DNA from: a bacterium
GTDB taxonomy: Bacteria; Pseudomonadota; Alphaproteobacteria; Ferrovibrionales; Ferrovibrionaceae
Assembly: GCA_022844005.1 (NCBI GenBank)
Contig: JALHMN010000019.1
Span: 1-42,934 of the forward strand
Length of the DNA stretch: 42,934 bases
Reading direction: 5' to 3'
This document shows positions 35,937-42,934 of this stretch, piece after piece (within the stretch, counting starts at the first letter, position 1; every line of letters begins with the position of its first letter). Under the pieces are notes generated by a model. It saw only the letters and a program-made list of their open reading frames with translations. It searched no databases and had not been told where the DNA came from. Both the position numbers and the translations under genes were made by a program.

Positions 35937-36500
35937 TCACTTCACCAATCCATAGATTGCGGGATTCACGAGCAAGGTAAGCAGCGTCGAACTCGCCATC
36001 CTGCGAGCATCGGCACAGCGATGCGCTGCATGATCTCCGAACCGGTGCCCTCGTTCCACAGGATGGGCGGTAGGCCGGCGGCGATCGCCGTGGCCGTCAT
36101 CTTGGGCCGCACCCGCTCGACGGCACCCTCCATGACAGCGCCATGGAGATCGGTGCGCGTGAAGGCACGGCTCTCCTCGGCACATCGGGTGCCGTCGAGC
36201 GGGGTCGGTCGCGGTGACGGCGCGGCCTGCCTTGCCCAAACACCGAGGTGACCTCGGGGAACGACTTTTTGATCTTGTTAAAGGTCTGCAGCAGCTCGGC
36301 CGACTTGGCCACCGAGAGGCCGGCAGGGTGACCGGCATATAGAACAGCGTGCCCTCGTCGAGGCTCGGCATAAACTCGACCCCGAGCCGCATTGCCGACC
36401 ACGCGGTCGCGGCAAGAGCAGCCATGGCCAGTCCCACGGTGAGCACGCGCGCCCGTAAGGGGAATAGCCGGGCGGTAGAGCCAGATCAGCGCGATTCATC
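35937..36500 (-). pseudogene. cusA: cusA (copper RND pump) remnant
   Basis: Minus-strand pieces in three frames resemble CusA: VLTVGLAMAALAATAW, RLGVEFMPSLDEGTLFYMPV, LSVAKSAELLQTFNKI, SFPEVTSVFG, then directly GAVMEGAVERVRPKMTATAI, LPPILWNEGTGSEIMQRIAV and finally STLLTLLVNPAIYGLVK at the stop (35937). Roughly residues 590-690 are joined to the last 80 or so of a 1050-residue pump, so there is a large internal deletion plus several frameshifts. GTLFYMPVTLP is typical of the Cu/Ag group, unlike the intact Zn/Co czcA. Confidence 0.8.
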
Positions 36501-36520
36501 GGGTTGCGTCGCTCGGGCAT

Positions 36521-36770
36521 ATGTGTGGTGCGCTCAGGATACTGATGGATGAACTAAAGCGACGCCTCGCGGAACTTCCCAAAGTCAGGAGATCGTGGCC
36601 TACTGTCGTAAGATCTGTTGTGTGCTGTCCTTCGAAGCAGTCGCGATGCTGCGGAGGAGAGGGTTCCTTGTTCGCCGCCTCGAAGAAGGCTTCCCTGAGT
36701 GGAAGGCGGCGGGTCTTGCAACGGAGGCTTCAGGCGCTGATTGGCCGCGATTGAGAGTCACGCGGGCCGA
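36521..36770 (+). pseudogene. Rhodanese-domain remnant of an ArsR-rhodanese regulator
   Basis: The plus-strand frame reads GALRILMDELKRRLAELPK, then after a one-base shift EIVAYCRKICCVLSFEAVAM and RRRGFLVRRLEEGFPEWKAA. This is the C-terminal rhodanese domain found fused to ArsR-type DNA-binding domains (typical motif EIVAYCRGPYCVLSFEAV). The HTH half is missing and the Gly-Pro-Tyr of the active loop is altered (RKICC). A 3' fragment only. Confidence 0.7.
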
Positions 36771-36804
36771 GAATCGATGTCTCCGCCTCCATTCCCAGGG
36801 TGGC

Positions 36805-38121
36805 TCAGACAGCGCAACTGCGGAAGCCGGCCAGGACGTCATTTCGATCGGGTGTGAAGAAATTGCGATAGGCGGGTCGGGCAATTCGAGCACTTGTTGC
36901 CCAGCAGCCACCGCGCAGCACTTTGCGGCTGCCAAACCAAGGCTGCGAGTAATCCGCGTAAGGATCGGCTGAGAAGCCGTCGAACGGCAGGAAGTCTGAG
37001 GCCGTCCATTCCCAGACATTGCCGATCATCTGCCGGCAGCCGAATGAGCTGTCGCCTTCGCCAAGCGCCGCAACGTCAACCGGCCCACCATAGGCAAAAT
37101 CGAGATTGGCTTTTGCAGGTGACGGCGGATCATCGCCCCACGGCCAGCGTCTGCGGGTGTTGGACAGGCGATCACCTGCAGCTTCGCCAACGGCAGCGGC
37201 TTCCCACTCGGCTTCGTTCGGAAGTCGTCTGCCGGCCCAGCGACACCACGCGCTCGCCTCGAACCAGTTGACGAATACAACAGGTGCATCGGGCTGCAGC
37301 GGCCGAGCTTCGCGATAGTGCCGCGCCGTCCAGATGCCATCGCATTTGGTTAGCCAGTAGACGGGGCGCTCGGCATTGCGCGTCTGTCGCCATGTCCAGC
37401 CGGCATCGCACCAGAACTCACGCCGATTGTAGCCACCCTCATCGACAAAGGTCGCAAACTCGCTATTGGTCACGGCGGCTCGGGCAATATGAAAGGGGGC
37501 CAACTCGACCGGATGCGCCCACTTTTCGTTGTCGAAGATGAAGCCGTCGGTTTCGGTTGAACCCAGGCGCCAGGAGCCGCCGGGGACTGCGCCATCGCCC
37601 GGCAACGCTCCAGCAGACCGCAGGGGCGCGCCGCCGAGTCCCTGGGGCGGCCCATTCGAGGAAGTCTGGCGCATGTAGCTCTGCGCCTCGACGTGCATGT
37701 CCTCATGCCGGATCGAAAGCTCGTAGAAGTAGCGGGCCTCGTCGTCGATTCCGCGACTTAGAAGCTCCTCCTGCCTTGCCAATACGTCAGCCATGTAGCG
37801 ACGGGTGCCGGCGCGGTCGGGCAGGTCGAGGGTCCAGCGCGTCTTGTGCACTACATTGCTGGAATCCCAAAAAGAGTCGCTGCGCTCGATTAGCGGTGCG
37901 TCGCGCTCCGCGTGCCTTAGCGTCCAGTATTCGTGGAACCAGGCGATGTGGCCAATCTCCCAAAGCACCGGATTGACGATTTCGCGGTAGGGGCCCATCA
38001 ATTCCGCCGATGATAGATCTTCCGTCAAACGCTCGGTGCGATGACGGGCCTCGCGCAGTTGCGCAATCAGGTCGGAGGCGGAAGCGCCGCTGGTCGGGCG
38101 AAGCGCGTGGTCTTTGTCCAT
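36805..38121 (-). CDS. senA: Selenoneine synthase SenA (EgtB-related)
   Basis: A 438-residue non-haem iron enzyme of the EgtB/SenA family. The N-terminal DinB-like domain holds iron-ligand motifs HIAWFHEYW and RHEDMHVEAQ (HxxxHxE). The C-terminal formylglycine-generating-type domain runs from GGSWRLGSTETDGF to LRGGCWATSARIARPAYRNF. The SenA-like segment SFWDSSNVVHKTRWTLDLP, and pairing with senB, favour SenA over ergothioneine EgtB. It would join hercynine and a selenosugar (with oxygen) toward selenoneine. Start ATG 38121 has an AAGGA site eight bases upstream; that site lies inside the divergent senB. No egtD or senC is in the window. Confidence 0.88.
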   Translation of the reverse strand: MDKDHALRPTSGASASDLIAQLREARHRTERLTEDLSSAELMGPYREIVNPVLWEIGHIAWFHEYWTLRHAERDAPLIERSDSFWDSSNVVHKTRWTLDLPDRAGTRRYMADVLARQEELLSRGIDDEARYFYELSIRHEDMHVEAQSYMRQTSSNGPPQGLGGAPLRSAGALPGDGAVPGGSWRLGSTETDGFIFDNEKWAHPVELAPFHIARAAVTNSEFATFVDEGGYNRREFWCDAGWTWRQTRNAERPVYWLTKCDGIWTARHYREARPLQPDAPVVFVNWFEASAWCRWAGRRLPNEAEWEAAAVGEAAGDRLSNTRRRWPWGDDPPSPAKANLDFAYGGPVDVAALGEGDSSFGCRQMIGNVWEWTASDFLPFDGFSADPYADYSQPWFGSRKVLRGGCWATSARIARPAYRNFFTPDRNDVLAGFRSCAV

Positions 38122-39091
38122 GAGGATTGTCCTTATCACACCAGCCGGGCCGACTTCACGCACTGGCAATCGGGTCGCGGCGTCCCGATGGGCTGGCATC
38201 CTGCGAAAGCTGGGCCATTACGTTACGATGGCGCCTCGCTACGATGGCAAGCGTTTCGATCTTATGGTCGCAATCCATGCGTGGCGGGCCACCGAGTCGA
38301 TCCAGCGGTTCAAGGCGCTCCATCCGGCGTGCCCGGTCGTACTGCAGCTCAGCGGTACCGATATCTACGAGTATCTGCAGTCTGATCCGGGTCCCACCCT
38401 GCGCTCGATGGAGCTGGCGGACCGGCTGATCGGCCTCAACGATCTTGTGCCGAATGTCCTTCCAAAGAGATTCAGGAGCCGGCTTCGCATCATTTTCCAG
38501 TCGGCCAAGTCACCGACGCGGGAAAGGCGGCCCAGTGCCCGCGCTGTAACGATCGCTGTCATCGGCCACCTGCGGAACGTGAAGGATCCATTACGGGCAG
38601 CCAAAGCGGTGCGTTTGCTGCCGCCAGAAAGCCGGGTCCGGGTCGAGCAGGTCGGCCGTGCGTACTCTCAGCAATGGGCGGCGAAAGCCCGAACCGAGAT
38701 GAAGGCCAACAAGCGGTACCGATGGCGAGACGACGTTCCCCGCGCGTCCGTGCGCGCGCTCCTGGCCCGCAGCCACGCGATGGTGATCTCGTCGTTGAGC
38801 GAGGGCGGGGCGAATGTCATCTCGGAAGCCGTTGCAGCCCGCGTACCGGTCTTGGCTTCGCGTATGGACGGAAACGTCGGTCTGCTCGGCCGCGACTACC
38901 CGGGATACTTCCCTGTCGGGGATACAGGGGCGCTTGCGCGGCTGCTGGACAAGCTGGAGCGGGAGCCGGGTTTTGTCAGATTGCTGGAGAAGGCCATCGC
39001 CCGCCGCGCACCGCTTTTCCGGCCTGCGCGCGAGGTCGCAGCATGGGGAAGTCTGCTTGCAGAATTGATCTCGCCATCAGGCCGAGACTAG
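38120..39091 (+). CDS. senB: Selenosugar synthase SenB (glycosyltransferase)
   Basis: A 323-residue GT-B glycosyltransferase matching the SenB (TIGR04348-like) family: start MRIVLITPAGPTSRTGNRVA, acceptor-domain VLQLSGTDIYEYLQ, linker VIGHLRNVKDPLRAAKAVRL, and donor-site SSLSEGGANVISEAVAARVP with the family signature MDGNVGLLGRDYPGYFPVGD. SenB makes a Se-glycosidic bond from a UDP-sugar and selenophosphate. ATG 38120 is chosen because family members begin MRIV; a TTG at 38114 is the alternative. The start overlaps the senA start codon on the other strand (CATG, 38119-38122), so there is no intergenic region. Confidence 0.9.
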   Translation: MRIVLITPAGPTSRTGNRVAASRWAGILRKLGHYVTMAPRYDGKRFDLMVAIHAWRATESIQRFKALHPACPVVLQLSGTDIYEYLQSDPGPTLRSMELADRLIGLNDLVPNVLPKRFRSRLRIIFQSAKSPTRERRPSARAVTIAVIGHLRNVKDPLRAAKAVRLLPPESRVRVEQVGRAYSQQWAAKARTEMKANKRYRWRDDVPRASVRALLARSHAMVISSLSEGGANVISEAVAARVPVLASRMDGNVGLLGRDYPGYFPVGDTGALARLLDKLEREPGFVRLLEKAIARRAPLFRPAREVAAWGSLLAELISPSGRD

Positions 39092-39099
39092 TTGGGGCG

Positions 39100-39445
39100 C
39101 CCCGGACGGGAGCAACTATGCCGCTGGCGCGATGCGACCGCCATTCTCGAAGGTCCTGTAGCGAAGCCACAGCGCGAGCGGGGACGGCAGCGCTGGAAAG
39201 CCGGCTACCTGAACGGCGCCGGTGCGCGGCGGCGGCGATTGCGGGCCCGATGATCTCGACGCGCAGTTCCGCAATATCTCCGTGGCGATCTGCCGAGCGC
39301 GGCCGGCGGAAAAGCGCCGATTTTCCAGATCGAGACCGCGTACCTGACGCTGATCGCTCGAGCGCGGCACTATATCTATGCCGAAAGCCAATATTTCGCG
39401 TCGCGCCGTATCGCCGAGGCGGTGGCGCAATGGCTAAGCCCCCCC
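39100..39445 (+). pseudogene. Phospholipase D-like protein remnant
   Basis: Plus-strand pieces resemble the PLD/cardiolipin synthase-like family: RWRDATAILEGPVAKPQRER, QRWKAGYLNGAG, DDLDAQFRNISVAI, then after a frame break FQIETAYLTLIARARHYIYA and ESQYFASRRIAEAVAQWL (homologues read RAARHYIYIENQYFTSRRIAEAL). Start, HKD motifs and C-terminus are missing. The fragment ends near a C-tract (CCCCCCCCCC region at about 39435). Confidence 0.55.
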
Positions 39446-39570
39446 CCCCGATGGCCAGCTCTCGTTGGCAGGCGTTCATCTTCGCTTGCTATCGTCGAGG
39501 TTGGCGAATGCAACCTCTAGGTGCCCGCGTTGTTCCCCTTGATCGAGAAGGATCGAAAAGGGGTCGTCAA

Positions 39571-40056
39571 ATGTCCTATGCGCGCCTAGCGGCAATGATT
39601 GTCGTGTCAACTCTCGTGATGTTCATATTGATGTATCTCAACACCTACGCGATCGGCCACGTCTTCTTCAGTCAGACGCGGGCCTGGATGGCTGTCGTGA
39701 TGGGCGCGACGATGGCCGTGCTGATGCTCGGCTTCATGTGGAGCATGTACAAGGGCGGGGCGGCCAATGCCGTGATCGTAGTTTGCGCGACCATAGCGTT
39801 CTCGGGCGCCCTGTGGCTGGTGCGCAGTCAGGAGACGGTAGACGACGTTGCCTACATGAAGGCCATGATTCCTCATCATTCGATTGCAGTGATGACCAGC
39901 GAGCGCGCCCATATCCGGGATCCACGCGTGCGGGAGCTGGCAGATGGCATTTTGCAGACACAGGTGAAGGAAATTGCCGAGATGAAGGAACTGATTTCTG
40001 AACTGGAGCGCCAACCTCCACCGAAAAGCTCTCCGCGGCTCCCGGCGCATCGGTAG
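39571..40056 (+). CDS. DUF305 membrane protein
   Basis: A 161-residue protein. Three predicted membrane helices (MIVVSTLVMFILMYLNTYAI; WMAVVMGATMAVLMLGFMW; AVIVVCATIAFSGALWLV) are followed by a DUF305-type half domain (DVAYMKAMIPHHSIAVMTSE ... RVRELADGILQTQVKEIAEM). The PHHSxAVMTS motif with paired His and Met is typical and may bind copper. The start at ATG 39571 is chosen as the first Met before the first helix; the frame is open far upstream as a shadow of senB and the PLD remnant. Such proteins are common in copper-resistance loci. Confidence 0.85.
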   Translation: MSYARLAAMIVVSTLVMFILMYLNTYAIGHVFFSQTRAWMAVVMGATMAVLMLGFMWSMYKGGAANAVIVVCATIAFSGALWLVRSQETVDDVAYMKAMIPHHSIAVMTSERAHIRDPRVRELADGILQTQVKEIAEMKELISELERQPPPKSSPRLPAHR

Positions 40057-40536
40057 GTAGTCACCGTCAGGGCCGAGGTTCCGGCTTTAGTCGTCGAACT
40101 GCCTTACTGGGAAGCTAGTTTTCGGCTGGCATGCGTCCCACTGCGGCGTTTCTAAATCATGCCCTCTGCTAGCACACTCAGAGAAAAGAATCCCGGAACC
40201 ATAAGGGTTTTCGGGCTTTCCTGACCTGCTGATGCTTCCTACGATATGGAATTCGAAACCTCAAAAGCTTAATTCTATTGGGCTTCTTAACACTCTGTTC
40301 CAGGCTGAAAGCTGTTGGGCCTTGGGATGTTTGCCATGCTCGCGCTTCTCCGTGAGATCGAAGTTGTTCGGTCTATTTGTGGTGACGGCCCCATCGGATC
40401 GGGCGAGCGACCAGCTAGCTTAGCGTCAAAGCTACTGTTCTCTCAGGCGAGGAATAAATCCGGCTGTAAAGCACTCCTAATCTGTTTGGGCCGGGGAGAT
40501 CGTGAACAAGTCTTCGAAGACATAGCGAACGGCTCA
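40057..40536. other. Gap with a terminator-like hairpin, no gene seen
   Basis: About 480 bases of visibly lower GC than the surroundings and no convincing gene; an 81-residue frame at 40315-40560 has no recognisable features. The stem CCCGGAACC / GGTTTTCGGG at 40192-40215 (loop ATAAG, one bulge), preceded by GAAAAG and followed by CTTTCC, could terminate the DUF305 transcript. Confidence 0.4.
40192..40215 (+). terminator. Terminator-like hairpin downstream of the DUF305 gene
   Basis: CCCGGAACC pairs with GGTTTTCGGG (one bulged or wobble position) around ATAAG. The flanks are A-rich on the left and CTTTCC on the right. It lies 135 bases after the DUF305 stop. Prediction only. Confidence 0.35.
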
Positions 40537-40869
40537 TCAACTCTGCCTGAGGTAGCGTGAGCACGACCACGCGATACGCGGTGTATTCAAGTACGCTCGC
40601 GCCAAGTGCTTCGCGAAACAGCCCCTGCAGCAGCGCGGCTTTCCAGCGAGTCTGCAATCCCCCGTCCGATGGCGATCAGGCCGAGAGATGAAATGAACCC
40701 GTCGCCAAGGAAATCGAGGGCGTCGGCCGTCAGCGATTGCGAGCCGGCAAGGGACCCACCGACGATTTCGATCGCGCCATATCCAACATTGAGAAGAATG
40801 AAGATCCATAGCGCGCGCTTGTAAGACGCTGACGCGCGAGAGATCCGGAGTTTCTGTCGTCGTCGCCAT
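40537..40869 (-). pseudogene. CDF cation transporter remnant
   Basis: From ATG 40869 the minus strand reads MATTTETPDLSR, then in a second frame ASYKRALWIFILLNVGYGAI and SLTADALDFLGDGFISSLGL, then in a third RWKAALLQGLFREALGASVL and LPQAELM. This is the N-terminal half of a CDF/CzcD-like transporter (ADALDFLGD is the first metal site of one subgroup) with two frameshifts and no C-terminal half. Confidence 0.65.
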
Positions 40870-41240
40870 CTTCGCTCAGTTGGGTGAGCTGGTAAGGCCC
40901 CGCGCGTCGAACTAGGCAGACCGCGTCGGTTGTTGTCGCGCAACGTGCAGGGCCAATAGCCTGACGCCGCGCTCGATCAAGACCCTATGCTCCCGGAACG
41001 ACACCGACGATCAGCAACAAAATCGCGTTGCCGAACGTGATTAAGTCTTCTCAGTGGCAAGGATGGTTTGAATTGCGGCAGAAGCCGCAAGCATGGCTCG
41101 CTTTCTGATCGGCGTGCAAACCCTTTTGAAACATCGGACAGGTTGACTCTCCGGCACTATTTCCGACGCTGGAAGCTTGTGGCAATCCGTCTCCAGTGCG
41201 CAACTTCCCATGGAGTTGCTCTTATGGCATTGTGCAGTTC
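40870..41240. other. Gap upstream of the second copper leader gene
   Basis: No gene seen. It must contain the promoter of the operon starting at 41241; a TTGACT at 41143-41148 and a TTCC-N6-GGAA inverted repeat at about 41161-41174 are visible but no good -10 is placed between them. Confidence 0.35.
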
Positions 41241-41591
41241 ATGAAAGTCGGCGTGTGGCTCCGAACGGTGCTTCCGATCCTTGCGATCGTGGGGCTTATT
41301 GCCGGCCCGTTCGTCACCATGATGAGCGTGCCGATGATGGCGGCTGCATCGACAATGTTCGAGATGCCGGACGATATGCCGTGCTGCCCGCCCGAGGAAC
41401 CCGCCGTTCCGGACTGCCAAAAGGCCTGCACGTTGACGACAGCATGTATGGCGAAGTGCTATTCAATCACGCTGCTGTTTTCGGGCATGGCCTACGTTCA
41501 TTGGGAGCAGAGTGAAGTTATCCGCCCCGGCAGCGACGTCGCGGGCGACGCGCTCGCGCTAGAGCCTCCCGCCCGACCTCCGCGAACCTAG
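41241..41591 (+). CDS. Small secreted Cys-rich protein heading the Cus operon
   Basis: A 116-residue protein with a signal or anchor (LPILAIVGLIAGPFVTMM), a Met-rich stretch (MMSVPMMAAASTMFEMPDDM), then a Cys cluster (PCCPPEEPAVPDCQKAC, followed by CMAKC) and the tail LALEPPARPPRT. Seven Cys and eleven or so Met make a Cu(I) role likely. The layout matches the small protein at 30610 and, more loosely, those at 5063 and 7164. ATG 41241 follows TTGTGCAGTTC without a strong ribosome site. It precedes the FixH/YtkA-like and cusB genes. Confidence 0.68.
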   Translation: MKVGVWLRTVLPILAIVGLIAGPFVTMMSVPMMAAASTMFEMPDDMPCCPPEEPAVPDCQKACTLTTACMAKCYSITLLFSGMAYVHWEQSEVIRPGSDVAGDALALEPPARPPRT

Positions 41592-41597
41592 TACATC

Positions 41598-41617
41598 GCC
41601 GGCGTTTGCACGCCGGC
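41598..41617 (+). promoter_or_regulatory. Perfect hairpin after the Cus-operon leader gene
   Basis: GCCGGCGT, loop TTGC, ACGCCGGC: a perfect eight-pair stem six bases after the leader stop and about 105 bases before the next gene. No T-run. It is the best of the four hairpins found in this position. Confidence 0.5.
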
Positions 41618-41722
41618 TCGCGCCGCTCCAGCGAGGCTCGGGCGGTTAAGAGCGCGTAGCCATAGGCCACGCAACGCCGGGCCGTGCGCACGGTGCTCCG
41701 ATGCATCTGGGATTTTTGAACC

Positions 41723-42130
41723 ATGACGACCTTTCATATCAAGCGCGCCCCGATGGCGGCGCTCATGGTCGCACTCTCCGTATCGGCTGTCTCGACGGTG
41801 CGCGCCGACATTGCCGACTATGAGTTTCGTCTCGTTCAGACGAATCTAAAGCAAGGCGATGGTGCGATGGTTTCTGTCCGGCTCGTCGACAAGCGGACGG
41901 GCGGGACAATTCCAGACGCGGTCATCTTCGCCATGCGGATCGATATGGCGCCTGACGGCATGCCGACCATGACCGCTCCGATCGAGGCCCTGCCGTCGAC
42001 CGAACCCGGCATCTACCGCTTCAAAACTAACCTGACGATGGAGGGCGGCTGGCAACTCTCGCTGGGGGCCAAGATTCAAGGTGAGAGCGGCACGCTTCAG
42101 AACAAGTTGATCCTGAGGGCAGTGCCATGA
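41723..42130 (+). CDS. FixH/YtkA-like periplasmic protein
   Basis: A 135-residue protein with a signal peptide (ALMVALSVSAVSTVRA) and an immunoglobulin-like beta domain of the FixH/YtkA type: DYEFRLVQTNLKQGDGAMVS, RLVDKRTGGTIPDAVIF, MAPDGMPTMTAPIEALPSTE, then GIYRFKTNLTMEGGWQLSLG. The Met-containing loop could bind copper. Its stop overlaps the cusB start (ATGA at 42127). In heavy-metal RND operons such proteins often precede the adaptor gene; the role is unclear. Confidence 0.75.
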   Translation: MTTFHIKRAPMAALMVALSVSAVSTVRADIADYEFRLVQTNLKQGDGAMVSVRLVDKRTGGTIPDAVIFAMRIDMAPDGMPTMTAPIEALPSTEPGIYRFKTNLTMEGGWQLSLGAKIQGESGTLQNKLILRAVP

Positions 42131-42934
42131 AGCGGATCGTCCTCACAGGCCTCGCCTTCGCCGCCGTTGTGGCGGCGGGGATCGGAGGCAATTTGGCGGG
42201 TGTCCGGGGGCTTCCGGTGCCTGGCGTCCGCGCATGGTTCGGTGTCGAGCCTACGCTTGCGGCTGCTGAGTCGGCCGGCACCGGCATGGTGATCTATTAT
42301 CAGGATCCCGACGGCAAACCCTTCTATTCGGCAACCCCGCGCCAAACCGAAGACGGCCGGGCTTTCCGTGCCGTTCGCGCCAGCGAGGACGTGAGTTTCG
42401 AGGTCAAACCGCCGGCCAGGGCTGAGGCGACCGTCCCGGCAAGCGCGCGGCGTATCCTTTATTATCGCAACCCAATGGGCCTGCCCGACACCTCGCCCAA
42501 GCCGAAAAAGGATTCCATGGGGATGGACTATATCCCCGTCTACGAGGGAGAGGACGACGGCGGCTCGGTCGTGAAGGTGTCCCCCGGCAGGCTGCAGCGC
42601 ACCGGCGTCCGGTCGGAGGTGGTAGAGCGGCGCACCGTCGGCCGGCTAGTGCGGGTGCCGGGAACGGTTCAGCTCGACGAGCGTCGCATCTCGGTGGTCG
42701 CAACGCGGAGCGACGCCTTCGTCAACGAGGTGGCGAACGTGACGACAGGCGACCAAGTGACAAAGGGTCAGGTGCTCCTCCGGCTCTATTCACCTGACAT
42801 CGCCGCAGCGGGCGCTCAGTTTCTCACCGACCTCAGTATCGGCGGCCGCGACGGCGCAGTCGGCGGTGCCCGCCAGCGCCTCGAAAACCTTGGGCTTTCA
42901 TCACGGGTGATTGGCGAGATCGAGCGGACGCGCA
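42127..42934 (+). CDS. cusB: CusB-like adaptor of a copper RND pump (5' part)
   Basis: The first 269 codons of an RND adaptor, running off the right edge. N-terminal anchor (GLAFAAVVAAGIGGNLAG), then a heavy-metal-binding segment ILYYRNPMGLPDTSPKPKKD followed by SMGMDYIPVY, the motif typical of CusB/CopB-type adaptors. A degenerate version (MVIYYQDPDGKPFYS) lies about 55 residues earlier. The adaptor core follows (VKVSPGRLQRTGVRSEVVER; VTTGDQVTKGQVLLRLYSPD). It should pair with a cusA beyond the window and a TolC channel to export Cu(I)/Ag(I). Confidence 0.9.
   Translation, partial: MKRIVLTGLAFAAVVAAGIGGNLAGVRGLPVPGVRAWFGVEPTLAAAESAGTGMVIYYQDPDGKPFYSATPRQTEDGRAFRAVRASEDVSFEVKPPARAEATVPASARRILYYRNPMGLPDTSPKPKKDSMGMDYIPVYEGEDDGGSVVKVSPGRLQRTGVRSEVVERRTVGRLVRVPGTVQLDERRISVVATRSDAFVNEVANVTTGDQVTKGQVLLRLYSPDIAAAGAQFLTDLSIGGRDGAVGGARQRLENLGLSSRVIGEIERTR

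Noticed and set aside
38674..39570. Long extension of the DUF305 frame through senB
   Set aside because: It overlaps senB and the PLD remnant out of frame; the DUF305 membrane protein starts at ATG 39571.
40315..40560. 81-residue open frame in the low-GC gap
   Set aside because: No ribosome site, no family features, and an interrupted neighbourhood of remnants; treated as chance.

Overview
The window looks like the metal-resistance cargo of an integrative/conjugative element from an alphaproteobacterium, most likely Hyphomicrobiales (Rhizobiales) or a relative. The evidence is high GC content, a trbL-trbF-trbG-trbI-DUF2274 tail of the alphaproteobacterial type, a LysR gene closing it, and dense heavy-metal genes with many decayed remnants. 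No rRNA, tRNA or core housekeeping genes were seen. The lineage is an inference.

Layout. (1) 1-3302: end of a conjugative trb (mating-pair formation) operon, then a convergent LysR regulator (3295-4203). (2) 4547-17907: a Co/Zn/Cd module. It holds two paralogous small secreted CHSC-motif proteins (5063, 7164), a CDF exporter (czcD-like), a BamE-like lipoprotein, czcCBA, a complete membrane-bound class III adenylate cyclase between two paralogous periplasmic proteins, and a P1B-4 ATPase (SPC/HEGST type). (3) 18253-24749: a patchwork. It has an IS630-type element with a nonsense-mutated transposase, arsR next to a broken ACR3-type arsenite pump, a MerR regulator with a clear operator facing a MerF-like membrane protein and a frameshifted ORF, a HupE remnant, a CsoR/RcnR-family repressor with an RcnA-type Ni/Co exporter, and a second, decayed arsR. 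(4) 24750-35854: a Zn/Cd/Pb P1B-2 ATPase, a TSUP pseudogene joined to the membrane half of a second cyclase, a Cu(I) P1B-1 ATPase divergent from csoR across a classic CsoR operator, and a copper operon (small Cys protein, lipoprotein, TolC-type channel, multicopper oxidase, cupredoxin, CusF-like, small protein, cytochrome c). (5) 35937-40869: decayed cusA and ArsR-rhodanese remnants, then an intact senA/senB pair (selenoneine synthase and selenosugar synthase) whose start codons overlap head to head, a phospholipase D remnant, a DUF305 protein and a CDF remnant. (6) 41241-42934: the start of a second copper (Cus) operon: Cys-rich leader, FixH/YtkA-like protein and cusB running off the end.

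How the genes work together. Cytoplasmic Zn/Cd/Co/Cu would be pumped to the periplasm by three different P1B ATPase classes and a CDF protein. Metals are then moved across the outer membrane by CzcCBA and the Cus system, while periplasmic copper is oxidised or chaperoned by the multicopper oxidase, cupredoxin and CusF. ArsR-, MerR- and CsoR-family sensors sit beside their targets. The senA/senB pair adds a selenium-antioxidant pathway, which is unusual cargo.

Patterns that merit attention are the repeated 'small secreted Cys protein, then GC hairpin, then efflux genes' arrangement (four times), the cyclase embedded in the czc operon with a truncated second copy beside copA, and the senA/senB start overlap. 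All calls are from reading the sequence; no searches were run.
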